Shown here: positions 52,757 to 62,967 of the stretch, piece by piece | Layout of the letters: every line of letters starts with the position of its first letter | Position numbering within the stretch: the stretch's first letter is position 1 | DNA from: Chitinophaga pinensis | GTDB lineage: Bacteria; Bacteroidota; Bacteroidia; Chitinophagales; CAMDFR01 | DNA length: 64,000 bases | NCBI GenBank assembly: GCA_945860705.1 | Contig: CAMART010000008.1 | Coordinates: 1 to 64,000 of the forward strand | Reading direction: 5' to 3' | Notes under the pieces: model-generated | Told to the model about the DNA's origin: nothing | What the model saw: only the letters and a program-made list of their open reading frames with translations | Database searches by the model: none | Program-made: the position numbers and the translations under genes

Positions 52757-54063
52757 TGAGTGATTACTTCTCTTCCTATACTTATATATTCAAATCCTTG
52801 TTTTTTCATTTCACTAAGCGAGAAAACATTTCTTCCATCAAAAATTAAATGATCTTTCAATTCTGATTTTATTATATCAAAATTTGGATTCCTAAATTCA
52901 GACCATTCCGTAACAATCACTAAAAAATCAGCACCTTTCAACGCATCATATTCTGTATCTGCAAATTTTATTTTATCACCATATATCTTCTTAACATTAT
53001 TCATAGCCTCTGGATCATATGCAGTAATATTTGCACCATGCAATAATAATTGATCAATTATATATAATGCTGGAGCTTCTCTTATATCATCTGTATTTGG
53101 TTTAAAAGCCAATCCCCATAGTGCTATATTTTTTTCTTTTAAGTTGGTTATTCTATTTTTTATTTTATTAAAAAACATTTCTCTTTGTCTATCGTTTACA
53201 GACATTACTGCTTCTAGAATTTTAAAATCGTATTCGTTTTCTTTTGATGTCCTAGCAAGCGCTTGTACATCTTTAGGAAAACATGAGCCACCATATCCTA
53301 CTCCTGGAAATAAAAACCTATTACCAATTCTATTATCAGTACCAATACCTTTACGAACCATATCTGCATCTGCACCTGTGAGCTCGCAAAGATTTGCTAT
53401 TTCATTCATAAAACTAATCTTAGTAGCTAAAAATGCATTGGCTGCATATTTAGTCATCTCTGCACTTTTCAAATCCATATGGATAATAGGATTGCCCTGT
53501 CTTACAAATGGCTCATATAGCTGATTCATCATTTGTTTTGCTCTATCTGATGATGAACCGATTACTACTCTATCCGGTTTTAAAAAATCTTCTACAGCTA
53601 CACCTTCTCTCAAAAACTCTGGATTAGAAACTACATCAAACTCACAAGTTGAGTTTTTCAATATGGCATCTTTTACTTTATCAGCAGTTCCTACAGGCAC
53701 TGTGCTCTTATCTACTATTACTTTGTAACTGGTCATTATTTTTCCAAGTTGCTCTGCTACTCCAATTATATAGGATAAATCTGCTGAACCATCTTCACCT
53801 GGTGGCGTAGGCAATGCTAAAAAAATAATATCCGATTTATCTACTGCTTCTTTTAAATTTGTTGTAAAAAGCAATCTGTTTTTTTCTATATTTCTATGAA
53901 ATAAAGTTTCTAAACCTGGCTCATAAATAGGAATATTACCATTTTGCATAGATTTTACTTTCTCTTCATTTATATCTACACAGATTACATAATTTCCTGT
54001 TTCTGCAAAACATGTTCCTGATACCAATCCTACATATCCAGTTCCTATTACTGCTATTTTCAT
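52753..54063 (-). CDS. ugd: UDP-glucose 6-dehydrogenase
   Basis: A 436-residue UDP-glucose dehydrogenase forming UDP-glucuronate. It has [18 protein letters not shown], the [15 protein letters not shown] loop, the [11 protein letters not shown] motif, [15 protein letters not shown] and the catalytic cysteine in [13 protein letters not shown]. The length is standard. It is 7 bases downstream of the aminotransferase gene and coupled to UXS by a 4-base overlap. Confidence 0.96.
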   Translation of the reverse strand: MKIAVIGTGYVGLVSGTCFAETGNYVICVDINEEKVKSMQNGNIPIYEPGLETLFHRNIEKNRLLFTTNLKEAVDKSDIIFLALPTPPGEDGSADLSYIIGVAEQLGKIMTSYKVIVDKSTVPVGTADKVKDAILKNSTCEFDVVSNPEFLREGVAVEDFLKPDRVVIGSSSDRAKQMMNQLYEPFVRQGNPIIHMDLKSAEMTKYAANAFLATKISFMNEIANLCELTGADADMVRKGIGTDNRIGNRFLFPGVGYGGSCFPKDVQALARTSKENEYDFKILEAVMSVNDRQREMFFNKIKNRITNLKEKNIALWGLAFKPNTDDIREAPALYIIDQLLLHGANITAYDPEAMNNVKKIYGDKIKFADTEYDALKGADFLVIVTEWSEFRNPNFDIIKSELKDHLIFDGRNVFSLSEMKKQGFEYISIGREVITQ

Positions 54064-54070
54064 AATTTAT

Positions 54071-55195
54071 TTAAATACTATTTAATACTGTTTTCGTGAT
54101 AAATTCTAATTGTTCTTGATCCATTTCAGTATGTATAGGAAGCGAAATAACTCTCTCCGTAAGCCAATCTGTAATAGGTAAATTAGACTCCTCAAGCTTT
54201 AAAGATTCAAACATTTTTTGCTTATGTGCTGGCACAGGATAATATATCATTGAGGGTATACCTGCATCTGCAAGCTTTTGTTGAAACTCATCTCTATTAG
54301 TATTTTCTATAAGCATTGTGTACTGATGAAAAACATGATAAGAATTTTTATTTCTTGCTGGTGTAGTTATTTTTGGATGATTGGCAAATGATGCATCATA
54401 AAAGTCTGCTACTTTTCTTCTCTCTACACAATAGCTATCTAGTAATCTCAATTTTATTCTCAGTACAGCTGCTTGAACCGTATCTAATCTACTATTGCAT
54501 CCTACAACATCATGATAATATTTTTTGCTTTGTCCATGATTGGCTATCATTTTTAATTTATCTGCAAGCAAATCATCATTAGTCATTATTGCTCCGCCAT
54601 CACCGTAACACCCTAAATTTTTTGATGGGAAAAATGAGGTACATGCAATAGTACCCATACTACCTGTTTTCTTTACTGTACCATTGTTATATGTATAAGT
54701 ACTGCCTATAGCTTGAGCATTATCTTCTATTATTGGTAAATTATGTTTTTTTGCGATTGCTTCCAATGCTTCCATATCTACACTTTGCCCATATAAATGT
54801 ACTGGAACTATTGCTTTTGTTTTTGGTGTTATTGCTTCCTCTATTTTTGATACATCTATAGTGAAAGTATCTTTATTTACTTCTACAAAAACAGGTTTTA
54901 AATTTAGAAGAGCTACAACTTCCACGGTAGCTATATAAGTAAAAGATGGAGTGATCACTTCATCACCTGGCTCTAAACCTATTGCCATCAATGCTATCTG
55001 CAATGCGTCAGTACCATTAGCACAAGCGATTACATGTTTTACACCTAAATAATTTTGAAGTTCTTTTTCAAATTCCAGAACATCTGGACCTTTGATAAAT
55101 TGCGCTTTGCTTATAACGCTTTGAATTGCCGAATCTACTTCTGGTTTTATTTTCTCATATTGGCTGATGAGATCTACCATTTCTATTTTTCTCAA
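54071..55195 (-). CDS. DegT/DnrJ/EryC1 family sugar aminotransferase
   Basis: A 374-residue PLP-dependent aminotransferase acting on keto-sugar nucleotides. The PLP lysine is Lys192 in FFPSKNLGCYGDGG; Asp158 in IIEDNAQAIG binds the pyridine nitrogen; PSFTYIATVEVVALLN and PVHLYGQSVDME are conserved. Similarity in detail to WbpE/WlbC (3-amination of UDP-GlcNAcA) is my reading, supported by the WlbB-type acetyltransferase in the same run. It heads the nucleotide-sugar cluster, 54 bases after aroE. Confidence 0.92.
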   Translation of the reverse strand: MRKIEMVDLISQYEKIKPEVDSAIQSVISKAQFIKGPDVLEFEKELQNYLGVKHVIACANGTDALQIALMAIGLEPGDEVITPSFTYIATVEVVALLNLKPVFVEVNKDTFTIDVSKIEEAITPKTKAIVPVHLYGQSVDMEALEAIAKKHNLPIIEDNAQAIGSTYTYNNGTVKKTGSMGTIACTSFFPSKNLGCYGDGGAIMTNDDLLADKLKMIANHGQSKKYYHDVVGCNSRLDTVQAAVLRIKLRLLDSYCVERRKVADFYDASFANHPKITTPARNKNSYHVFHQYTMLIENTNRDEFQQKLADAGIPSMIYYPVPAHKQKMFESLKLEESNLPITDWLTERVISLPIHTEMDQEQLEFITKTVLNSI

Positions 55196-55249
55196 TATAT
55201 ATCAAATTTTAAGTTGGCAAATTTAAGGAGAAATAAGCAGAATTAATAG

Positions 55250-55969
55250 CTAATTATTCCAAAGATTCCAAGCATATATGGCTTGATTTTCAAGCATCTT
55301 GTATCCATTGATACAGGTAGCTCCTTTATCCATAGCTTTTTGTAGAAATAGTGTAGTTTCTGGATTATATATCAAATCTACAACTAAGTGCTGATTAGTA
55401 ACTAAATCATAACGCAAAGGTAATGATTCGTCAATATTTGGATACATACCAATAGGCGTACAATTTATCCAAAGTAAAGATTCATGATATATTTTATCAT
55501 CAATGTTTTCATAGTTAAATTTGCTATATCGTGATATCACTTGAAAATCAATATTTAATAGTGATAGCGAATACTGTATAGCTTTGCTAGCTCCTCCAGA
55601 ACCAAAAACTAGAGCTTTTTTATGAACTGAGTTGAGCAAAGGTTTTAGCATATCTATAAAACCTAAATAATCTGTATTGTATCCAATTAATTTTTTATTT
55701 TTAAATACGACACAATTTACAGCTCCAATTTTTTGTGCATTTGTATCTAAACTATCTAAAAATGGAATTATTGATTCTTTATAAGGAATAGTTACATTCA
55801 GCCCTTGTAAATTAGGATTTTCTATTATAATATTAGGAAATTTATCAATACTTTCAATCTCGAAATTTAGATATTGAGCATCAATATTTTCATGTGAAAA
55901 TTTTTGTGTGAAAAATTTCTTTGAGAAAGAATGCGTCAATGGATATCCTATAAGACCGAAGGTTTTCAA
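55250..55969 (-). CDS. aroE: shikimate dehydrogenase
   Basis: A 239-residue AroE reducing 3-dehydroshikimate with NADPH. N-terminal FGLIGYPLTHSFSKKFF, substrate lysine in GLNVTIPYKESII, NTDYLGF, the NADP glycine motif VFGSGGASKAI and the closing NGYKMLENQAIYAW are all present. Slightly short, as in other Bacteroidota. Third gene of the TPR-comA-aroE run, 8 bases after comA. Confidence 0.94.
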   Translation of the reverse strand: MKTFGLIGYPLTHSFSKKFFTQKFSHENIDAQYLNFEIESIDKFPNIIIENPNLQGLNVTIPYKESIIPFLDSLDTNAQKIGAVNCVVFKNKKLIGYNTDYLGFIDMLKPLLNSVHKKALVFGSGGASKAIQYSLSLLNIDFQVISRYSKFNYENIDDKIYHESLLWINCTPIGMYPNIDESLPLRYDLVTNQHLVVDLIYNPETTLFLQKAMDKGATCINGYKMLENQAIYAWNLWNN

Positions 55970-55977
55970 TCTATTAT

Positions 55978-56757
55978 CTACTTCTTGGGTTGCATATCTT
56001 CAGGTAAAAAATTGTAGAAAGTATCTGAGCGCAATCCTACACGAAGTGTCTCTAATGGTATAACATCTGTAGGTGCTATATTACCTAGATTTACATTGCA
56101 ACCCAATTTTTTCACAAAATATTCTTGTTGAATTTTTTGAGGGGCTTCCCAAACTACTTTAGTTCCGTCTATGCCATCTAATATTTCTTCCACTAATCCA
56201 TCTCTAGCTTCACCACTACCCATATAGATACCAGTATTACCACTTTCACGTGCTTCTGCTATCACTTTCCATGCTCCAGCCTCTAGTTCTGCTTTCATCA
56301 TACGCACCCATTTGAATGGAGGTATGATGTGATTGTTATCCTTACTTCCTACTTCAGATATTACTGTAGCATATTTAGTAAGTTTTTGGATACATTCGCA
56401 TTTCACATCGTGTGGCATAGCTATAGAGCCGTCACTTACTTCTACATATTGCATTTTATATTTTTCAACAGCACGTACATAGTCATCAAATTGACCACGT
56501 ATATAAAAAGCTTCAAATAAAGTACCTCCAAAGTATACTGCTATACCATTACTTTGATAAAATTTTATCTTGTCATCTATGTTTGGAGTTACATATGCAG
56601 TACCAAAACCAAGTTTCACCATATCTATGTATGGATGACTAGTAGTGAGCATATCTTGTACTTGTGAAATACTAAGACCTTTATCCATGACCATGGTTAG
56701 TCCATTTTGTCTAGGTCTTACGGTTCTTTCGGGTATGTGAGATAGTGTTATTGACAT
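55978..56757 (-). CDS. comA: phosphosulfolactate synthase (ComA family)
   Basis: A 259-residue ComA family protein, a TIM-barrel enzyme that adds sulfite to phosphoenolpyruvate giving (2R)-phospho-3-sulfolactate. It has the PRQNGLTMVMDKGLS start, the VKLGFGTAYV strand, YFGGTLFEAF, VSDGSIAMP, SEVGSKD and WEAPQKIQQEYFVKKLG. In methanogens this begins coenzyme M synthesis. In Bacteroidota it could feed sulfolactate or cysteate for sulfonolipids; that role is inference. It is 2 bases from the TPR gene upstream and 8 bases from aroE. Confidence 0.9.
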   Translation of the reverse strand: MSITLSHIPERTVRPRQNGLTMVMDKGLSISQVQDMLTTSHPYIDMVKLGFGTAYVTPNIDDKIKFYQSNGIAVYFGGTLFEAFYIRGQFDDYVRAVEKYKMQYVEVSDGSIAMPHDVKCECIQKLTKYATVISEVGSKDNNHIIPPFKWVRMMKAELEAGAWKVIAEARESGNTGIYMGSGEARDGLVEEILDGIDGTKVVWEAPQKIQQEYFVKKLGCNVNLGNIAPTDVIPLETLRVGLRSDTFYNFLPEDMQPKK

Positions 56758-56759
56758 AT

Positions 56760-58184
56760 TTATATTTTATATTGCTCTATCAAATTTAGTACTTCATTAT
56801 CAGATTTCATTTGATTTGAGATTGCAAATATAATATAATGATGCTTAAATTTTAAACTAAGTCCTTGTTCGAGATTTTCTATACTTTCTTTTCTTTTTCC
56901 AAGATTATATAAAATAGCTGATTTTGCATAAAACAATTCTGCTTTTTTCTTAAATCTACTTATAGCTTCATCCAATATTTCTATAGATTCATCCTTTTCA
57001 TCGTTTTGATATAGTGTAGTAGCTAAATCTATCCATTGCCATTTTTTAGAACCATCAGATTCTATAAGTTCTTTGTATATTTTTACAGCTTCATTATACT
57101 CTTCTAAAATGATATAAATCTCTGCTAATGCCTTTTGATAGTATACATTATCTGGATAAATCTTTGATGCACGCTCAATTGAAGAAATAGCTTCTCTGTA
57201 TCTTTTTTCTGATTTATACGTCTCTCCTATTCTAAAAAATGCTTCATCATATTCTGCATCTACAGTCAATGCTTTTCGATAGTAAGTTCTTGCTTTATTA
57301 GGCAATTTTAGTTTTTCATGACAAAGACCTACTTGAAAATAAACCTCTTTAGATACTCGTGCAAGCGTATTTGCAGATAAGTAGAGTTCTATTGCTTTAT
57401 TATAATTTTTTAGATTGAAATAAATATCAGCACAATCTACATAGGCATCTTCAAATTTTTCATCTATAGCTATCACATATTCAAAAGCCTCTATACCTTT
57501 TTCCCATAAATCTAATCCCACATAACAATGTGCCAAATTGAACCAAGCTAATACAATATATGGATTTTTATCAATCAATTCTTTATAGAAATCTACCATG
57601 AGCTCATAGTTTTCTAATAGCTCCGTACAAAACCATAATCTATTCAATGCCTCATCAGAGTCTTCATTGAACATCACTGCTTTTTTTAGGCAATAAACTA
57701 CTTTATCATATCTTTCACAGTCTTCATATATATCTGCAAGCTCTAAGTATAGGTCTTCTTTATCCTCATCATCTGCTTTTTCGAGAAAATCTTTTACTAT
57801 TTTTATAGCTTCATGATGCTTTCCCTGCCATACATATAGGTCTGCTCGAGTAAGACAAATACTCATGTCTTCTCCATCAAGCAATGAAGCTTTGTTTATC
57901 CATTCTTCTGCCTCATCATATGCTCCTTTTTCTATGAGCAATTGGGCTTTTCTTATCATAAAAGTTGATGAATAAGGGTATTGAATCAAAGCTAATTCTA
58001 CAGTATCTAAAGCAGATTCTTTTTTATGATTATCTTCATAAAAATCGATTATTTGCTCATACTTATCGTGATCAAAAAATACAGCTTGTTGATTTTTTAT
58101 TGCTTTTTCAAAATCTGATACCATCTGAATAATCTCAAATTCATCCTTTCCCCATTCATTTTCGCTATTTTCATCTTCGTACAT
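56760..58184 (-). CDS. tetratricopeptide repeat protein
   Basis: A 474-residue soluble protein made almost entirely of TPR units (about 10-12), recognisable by spaced patterns such as AWFNLAHCYVGLDLWEKGI, AYVDCADIYFNLKNYNKAI and YFQVGLCHEKLKLPNKA. The N-terminus is acidic (MYEDENSENEWGKDE), and there is no signal peptide or membrane segment. TPR proteins are scaffolds; the partner is unknown. It heads an operon with comA and aroE, separated by only 2 bases from comA. Confidence 0.88.
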   Translation of the reverse strand: MYEDENSENEWGKDEFEIIQMVSDFEKAIKNQQAVFFDHDKYEQIIDFYEDNHKKESALDTVELALIQYPYSSTFMIRKAQLLIEKGAYDEAEEWINKASLLDGEDMSICLTRADLYVWQGKHHEAIKIVKDFLEKADDEDKEDLYLELADIYEDCERYDKVVYCLKKAVMFNEDSDEALNRLWFCTELLENYELMVDFYKELIDKNPYIVLAWFNLAHCYVGLDLWEKGIEAFEYVIAIDEKFEDAYVDCADIYFNLKNYNKAIELYLSANTLARVSKEVYFQVGLCHEKLKLPNKARTYYRKALTVDAEYDEAFFRIGETYKSEKRYREAISSIERASKIYPDNVYYQKALAEIYIILEEYNEAVKIYKELIESDGSKKWQWIDLATTLYQNDEKDESIEILDEAISRFKKKAELFYAKSAILYNLGKRKESIENLEQGLSLKFKHHYIIFAISNQMKSDNEVLNLIEQYKI

Positions 58185-58299
58185 AGAATATAAATTTAGT
58201 TATACATAATACCTCAATCAAAGTTCAATCCATAATGTAAAATACAAAACATTAAAGAATTATTGTCATGTTTTTGTAATAATATACTAGTATTGTCAT

Positions 58300-61200
58300 A
58301 TGATTATAAAAACGAAATCTACTATCAATATATTTTACTTGTGTATAATTTTATTCACAAGTGTGCAAACATTTGCTCAAACAAGCTGGCAACAACGTGT
58401 AGACTATGACATATCAGTGAAATTAGATGATATAAATCATACTCTGAGTGGAAAAGAAAAAATGATTTATACAAATAATTCTACTCAAACATTAAGTTTT
58501 ATTTACATACATCTTTATGCAAACGCATATAAAGATAGAACTACTGCTTTAGCAAAAGAGTTGATAGCGGATAGAAGAACTGGTTTGTATTTTGCAGACG
58601 AAAAAGATAGAGGATTTATAGACTCATTAGCATTTACAGTAGATGGTATAACTGCAAAATATGAGTTAGTAGATAAAAATATAGATATAGCAAAACTTTA
58701 TCTCAATACTCCTCTTCTACCAAATAATAGAATAAAAATAGAAACTCCTTTTTTTGTAAAAATACCTGGGAATTTTTCCAGACTTAGTCATGTAGGACAG
58801 AGCTACCAGATATGTCAGTGGTATCCAAAGCCAGCAGTATTTGACAAAAATGGTTGGCATCAAATGCCATATCACGATCAGGGTGAATTTTTCAGTGAAT
58901 TTGGTTCATATAAAGTAAGTATTTCTTTGCCAGAAAACTATATTGTAGGTGCTACTGGTATACTTCAAGAAAAAAGTGAACAAGATTTTATAAATAATCT
59001 AGCCAATGATTCTATCGAAAATATAGATGACTATATTTATTTTCCAAAGTCAAGCAAAAACTATAAAACCATTACATATATACAAGATAGTATTCATGAT
59101 TTTGCTTGGTTTGCTGATAAACGTTTTATTGTAAGGAAAAGCGAAGTACAACTTCCAGTATCAAAAAGAAAAGTAACTACCTATGCATTTTTTACAGGTC
59201 AAGGCTATGACTTATGGCTTCATGCTACAGATTTTGTCAATCGTTCTATAGCCTTTTATAGCAAAAATATAGGCGAATATCCATATGACGTGTACACAGC
59301 CATAGACGGAACTTTGAGTGCAGGTGGTGGTATGGAGTATCCAATGATTACAAACATTAATACTCCTGGAGATTTGCATGAATTAGATATTGTAATCACA
59401 CATGAAGTAGGTCACTCTTGGTTTTATGGAATACTGGCATCCAATGAGCGAGATGAGCCATGGCTAGATGAAGGAGTGAATTCTTTTTATGAAAACATGT
59501 ATAATAACACTTATTATCCTGATGAAAAACTATACAAAACTCTTATCAATAGTAAAAAGATAGCTAAAATATTAGGAATTTATGAGCTAGACGAAAGCTA
59601 TAAAAATAAATTATTCTATCAATATCAAGCCGCTACACATCGAGATCAGGCTATCAATCTAAAATCTAGAGAATATACCAATGAAAATTATGGAGCAGTA
59701 GTATATAGCAAAACGCCGCTTGCACTTGAATATATAAGACAATATATGGGTAAGTCTGCATTTGAAAATGCCATGAAATCATACTTTATAAATTATCAAT
59801 TTAAACATCCATCGAGCATAGATTTTCAGAATGAACTTCAAAAGTTTTGTAAAATGGATTTGAGTAATTTATTCAATGAATTGATTTATTCAAAAAGTTA
59901 TCAAAATACTTCAATTAAAAATATAAAAAACTCAAAGTCAAATACAATAAATATTAACTTAAAAAACAAAAACTCAAAAATTCCATTCCCAATCAGTTTT
60001 GGTAATGTAGGAGAAAACAATACTATTTGGTATGATACGAATAAGATATCTATCAAAAATAATACGATACAATCTGTAAGCTTATTTAATAAAACAGATA
60101 ATATCAATAGTCCATTTAATAACGAAAAATACATATGGAAAAACAATAAATTCATAAGAGAACAAAATCCTGTAGTGGTAAAAATGATTGGTATAGTCCG
60201 AGCTCCTAACCAACGACAACTAAATATTCTTCCAGCTATTGGTTGGAATCAAGCAGATAAATTTATGATTGGTTTGTTATTTTATAATTGTCCTATTCCA
60301 TCTCCAAAATTTGAATATCAGCTTGCACCAATGTTTGCTACAGGTAGTCTAAAACCAGTGGGAATGGGTCGTATTAGCTATCATATTTATCCAAACAAAA
60401 TTTATAGAATCACCTTATCACTCAAAGCACAAAGTTTTGCATATAAAGACTATTATATTTCTAGTATTGATAAAACAAAATGGCTTTATTTTTATAATGC
60501 ACAACCATCAATAAAGTTTGTTTTTAAAAACAAATCTATCCATAGTCCAATAACGAAATATCTGCAGTTGATGAGTTCTATTGTGTATCAAGAATTTGAA
60601 AGTGATTTCACTGCATCCAAAAAAGTAGGACACTTATATCAAACAGCAGAAGTGAAATTTAATTTATTAAATACTAAAAAAATAAATCCATATGAATTCA
60701 ATTTTTCGCTTCAAGGTAGTAGTGATTTTGCTTCTATAAATACTACAGCTAAATACAATATCTCCTACAACAAATCAAGAAATGCAATTGAATTTAGATT
60801 ATTTACAGGAGTATTCTTATTCAAAAAAAGTATTGCAATCGATTTGAACAAAGGATTTTTACCACCCAATAGAAGCTTGACATTAAGTAGTAATCCATTA
60901 GTAGGGAATTATGTAGGCAAGATGAATGAAGATTTTACTTATGAATCTATATATTTAGACCGCTCAGGAAGTACTAATGTACTTTCGCATCAAGTATTTA
61001 CTAATAAAGAAGGTGGATTTAGAAGTATGATAGGAACTGGACTAGGCAATAGTGATAAATGGATACTAAGTTTAAATGTATCTGCTTCTCTACCAAAAAG
61101 AATCCCAATAAAACCATTTGTTAGTGTAGGAACAGGATATTTATTTAGCTATAAAGAAAACACCTATATACACGGCGTATTTATTGCAGAAGCAGGATTT

Positions 61201-61377
61201 TCTATAGTGGGTATTAAAGATGTATTTGAAATTCATTTTCCACTTTTGGTAACAAATAATATAAAAGAAAACCAAAAATTTAATTTTGGAATTGATAAGT
61301 TTTACGAAAGAATTACCTTTACACTAGATTTAAATTTATTAAATCCATTTGAAAAAATTAGAAATTTAAAATTTTAA
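58300..61377 (+). CDS. M1 family metallopeptidase with probable C-terminal outer-membrane barrel
   Basis: A 1025-residue exported protein. After the signal peptide (FYLCIILFTSVQTFAQ) comes an M1 aminopeptidase domain, with GGGMEYPM as the counterpart of the GAMEN motif, zinc ligands His368 and His372 (HEVGH) and Glu391 18 residues on (WLDEG). The M1 part ends near residue 560. Residues about 620-1025 are strongly alternating beta strands ending in aromatic residues, with a terminal Phe, like an outer-membrane beta-barrel. No T9SS tail. It would place a peptidase on the outer membrane. It is 5 bases upstream of the aldehyde dehydrogenase gene. Confidence 0.86.
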   Translation: MIIKTKSTINIFYLCIILFTSVQTFAQTSWQQRVDYDISVKLDDINHTLSGKEKMIYTNNSTQTLSFIYIHLYANAYKDRTTALAKELIADRRTGLYFADEKDRGFIDSLAFTVDGITAKYELVDKNIDIAKLYLNTPLLPNNRIKIETPFFVKIPGNFSRLSHVGQSYQICQWYPKPAVFDKNGWHQMPYHDQGEFFSEFGSYKVSISLPENYIVGATGILQEKSEQDFINNLANDSIENIDDYIYFPKSSKNYKTITYIQDSIHDFAWFADKRFIVRKSEVQLPVSKRKVTTYAFFTGQGYDLWLHATDFVNRSIAFYSKNIGEYPYDVYTAIDGTLSAGGGMEYPMITNINTPGDLHELDIVITHEVGHSWFYGILASNERDEPWLDEGVNSFYENMYNNTYYPDEKLYKTLINSKKIAKILGIYELDESYKNKLFYQYQAATHRDQAINLKSREYTNENYGAVVYSKTPLALEYIRQYMGKSAFENAMKSYFINYQFKHPSSIDFQNELQKFCKMDLSNLFNELIYSKSYQNTSIKNIKNSKSNTININLKNKNSKIPFPISFGNVGENNTIWYDTNKISIKNNTIQSVSLFNKTDNINSPFNNEKYIWKNNKFIREQNPVVVKMIGIVRAPNQRQLNILPAIGWNQADKFMIGLLFYNCPIPSPKFEYQLAPMFATGSLKPVGMGRISYHIYPNKIYRITLSLKAQSFAYKDYYISSIDKTKWLYFYNAQPSIKFVFKNKSIHSPITKYLQLMSSIVYQEFESDFTASKKVGHLYQTAEVKFNLLNTKKINPYEFNFSLQGSSDFASINTTAKYNISYNKSRNAIEFRLFTGVFLFKKSIAIDLNKGFLPPNRSLTLSSNPLVGNYVGKMNEDFTYESIYLDRSGSTNVLSHQVFTNKEGGFRSMIGTGLGNSDKWILSLNVSASLPKRIPIKPFVSVGTGYLFSYKENTYIHGVFIAEAGFSIVGIKDVFEIHFPLLVTNNIKENQKFNFGIDKFYERITFTLDLNLLNPFEKIRNLKF

Positions 61378-61382
61378 CATAT

Positions 61383-62915
61383 ATGAAAATCGAAAAAGTA
61401 TTAAAAGAACTTGGTATTGAAAAAATAAACTCTGGTGTAAGTACTGGAACAAAATGGCAGAAAGCCAATGGTGCAATCATCTCATCTTACAGTCCTGTAG
61501 ATGGAAAATTGATAGCAAAAGTAACTTGTGCAAGTCCTTTAGACTACAAAAAAACTGTAGAAAAATCTAATGAAGCATTCAAAACCTGGAGACAAATGCC
61601 TGCACCTAAAAGAGGTGAGATAGTTCGTCAGATGGGTAAAGCATTTAGAAAATATAAAGAAGAGCTAGGTATGCTCGTTTCATATGAAATGGGTAAATCT
61701 TTGCAAGAAGGACTTGGCGAAGTACAAGAGATAATAGATATCTGTGACTTTGCAGTTGGACTTTCTCGTCAACTATATGGTCTTACTATGCATAGCGAAA
61801 GACCCAACCATAGAATGTACGAACAATATCACCCATTGGGAATAGTAGGTGTAATCAGTGCATTCAACTTCCCTGTAGCAGTATGGAGCTGGAATAGTAT
61901 GCTTGCTTGGATATGTGGCAATACCTGTGTATGGAAACCTAGTGAAAAAACTCCTTTATGTGCTATAGCTTGTCAAAATATTATTAAAGAAGTACTAAAG
62001 AAAAATGAATTGCCAGAAGGACTTTCTTGCATAGTAATTGGCGATGCAAAAATAGGAGAAGCTATGAGTACAGATACAAAAGTGCCTTTAGTTTCTGCAA
62101 CAGGTAGTACACGTATGGGTAAAGCTGTGGCAATGAAAGTAGCAGAAAGATTGGGAAGAAGCTTATTGGAATTAGGTGGAAACAATGCCATTATTGTTAC
62201 AGAAAATGCAAATCTTGATATGGTAATAAGAGGAACTGTATTTGGAGCAGTAGGTACAGCAGGTCAAAGATGCACCACAACAAGAAGACTAATCATACAT
62301 GAAAGTAAATATACTGAAATCAAAAAAAGATTAGTAGCAGCTTATAAGCAAGTGAAAATAGGTGATCCTTTAGATGAAAAAAATCACGTAGGTCCATTGA
62401 TAGATAAGGATGCGGTTGCATTGTATTCTAAAGCATTGTTAGCTATAAAAAAACAAGGTGGTAAAATGCTCATAGAAGGTGGAGTATTGAAAGGCAAAGG
62501 ATATGAAAGTGGATGCTATGTTCAACCTGCTATTGCAGAAGTACAAAATCATTTTGAAATTGTACAACACGAAACATTTGCTCCAATATTATATATAATG
62601 AAATACAAAACATTAGATGAGGCAATAGATATGCAAAATGGAGTAGTACAGGGATTATCATCATCTATAATGACAAGCAATATGCATGAGGCAGAACAAT
62701 TCTTATCATATGCTGGAAGTGATTGTGGTATTGCCAATGTAAATATAGGTACAAGTGGTGCAGAAATAGGTGGAGCATTTGGTGGTGAAAAAGAAACTGG
62801 TGGTGGTCGTGAAAGTGGCTCTGACTCATGGAAAGCATATATGCGCAGACAAACAAACACGATTAATTTTGGTAATTCTTTACCACTTGCACAAGGTATT
62901 AAATTTGATGTATAA
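61383..62915 (+). CDS. aldehyde dehydrogenase, ALDH7 type (aminoadipate-semialdehyde dehydrogenase-like)
   Basis: A 510-residue NAD-dependent aldehyde dehydrogenase. General base Glu263 in LELGGNNAII and nucleophile Cys297 in AGQRCTTTRRL. The GGNNA form and SFNFPV-like AFNFPVAVWSWN region are typical of ALDH7 (antiquitin, AmaB), which oxidises alpha-aminoadipate semialdehyde in lysine breakdown. Complete C-terminus (GGEKETGGGRESGSDSW). Other lysine-degradation genes are not in the window, so the substrate is an inference from subfamily. Confidence 0.9.
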   Translation: MKIEKVLKELGIEKINSGVSTGTKWQKANGAIISSYSPVDGKLIAKVTCASPLDYKKTVEKSNEAFKTWRQMPAPKRGEIVRQMGKAFRKYKEELGMLVSYEMGKSLQEGLGEVQEIIDICDFAVGLSRQLYGLTMHSERPNHRMYEQYHPLGIVGVISAFNFPVAVWSWNSMLAWICGNTCVWKPSEKTPLCAIACQNIIKEVLKKNELPEGLSCIVIGDAKIGEAMSTDTKVPLVSATGSTRMGKAVAMKVAERLGRSLLELGGNNAIIVTENANLDMVIRGTVFGAVGTAGQRCTTTRRLIIHESKYTEIKKRLVAAYKQVKIGDPLDEKNHVGPLIDKDAVALYSKALLAIKKQGGKMLIEGGVLKGKGYESGCYVQPAIAEVQNHFEIVQHETFAPILYIMKYKTLDEAIDMQNGVVQGLSSSIMTSNMHEAEQFLSYAGSDCGIANVNIGTSGAEIGGAFGGEKETGGGRESGSDSWKAYMRRQTNTINFGNSLPLAQGIKFDV

Positions 62916-62967
62916 AACATCAATTTCACTAAATTAAATAATATAAAACAACGATAATATTAAACAT

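Noticed and set aside
53144-53524. Plus-strand 126-codon frame inside ugd
   Set aside because: Antisense shadow of a conserved gene with no domain of its own.
62549-62929. Minus-strand 126-codon frame inside the aldehyde dehydrogenase gene
   Set aside because: Antisense shadow; low-complexity Pro/Ser/Ile product.
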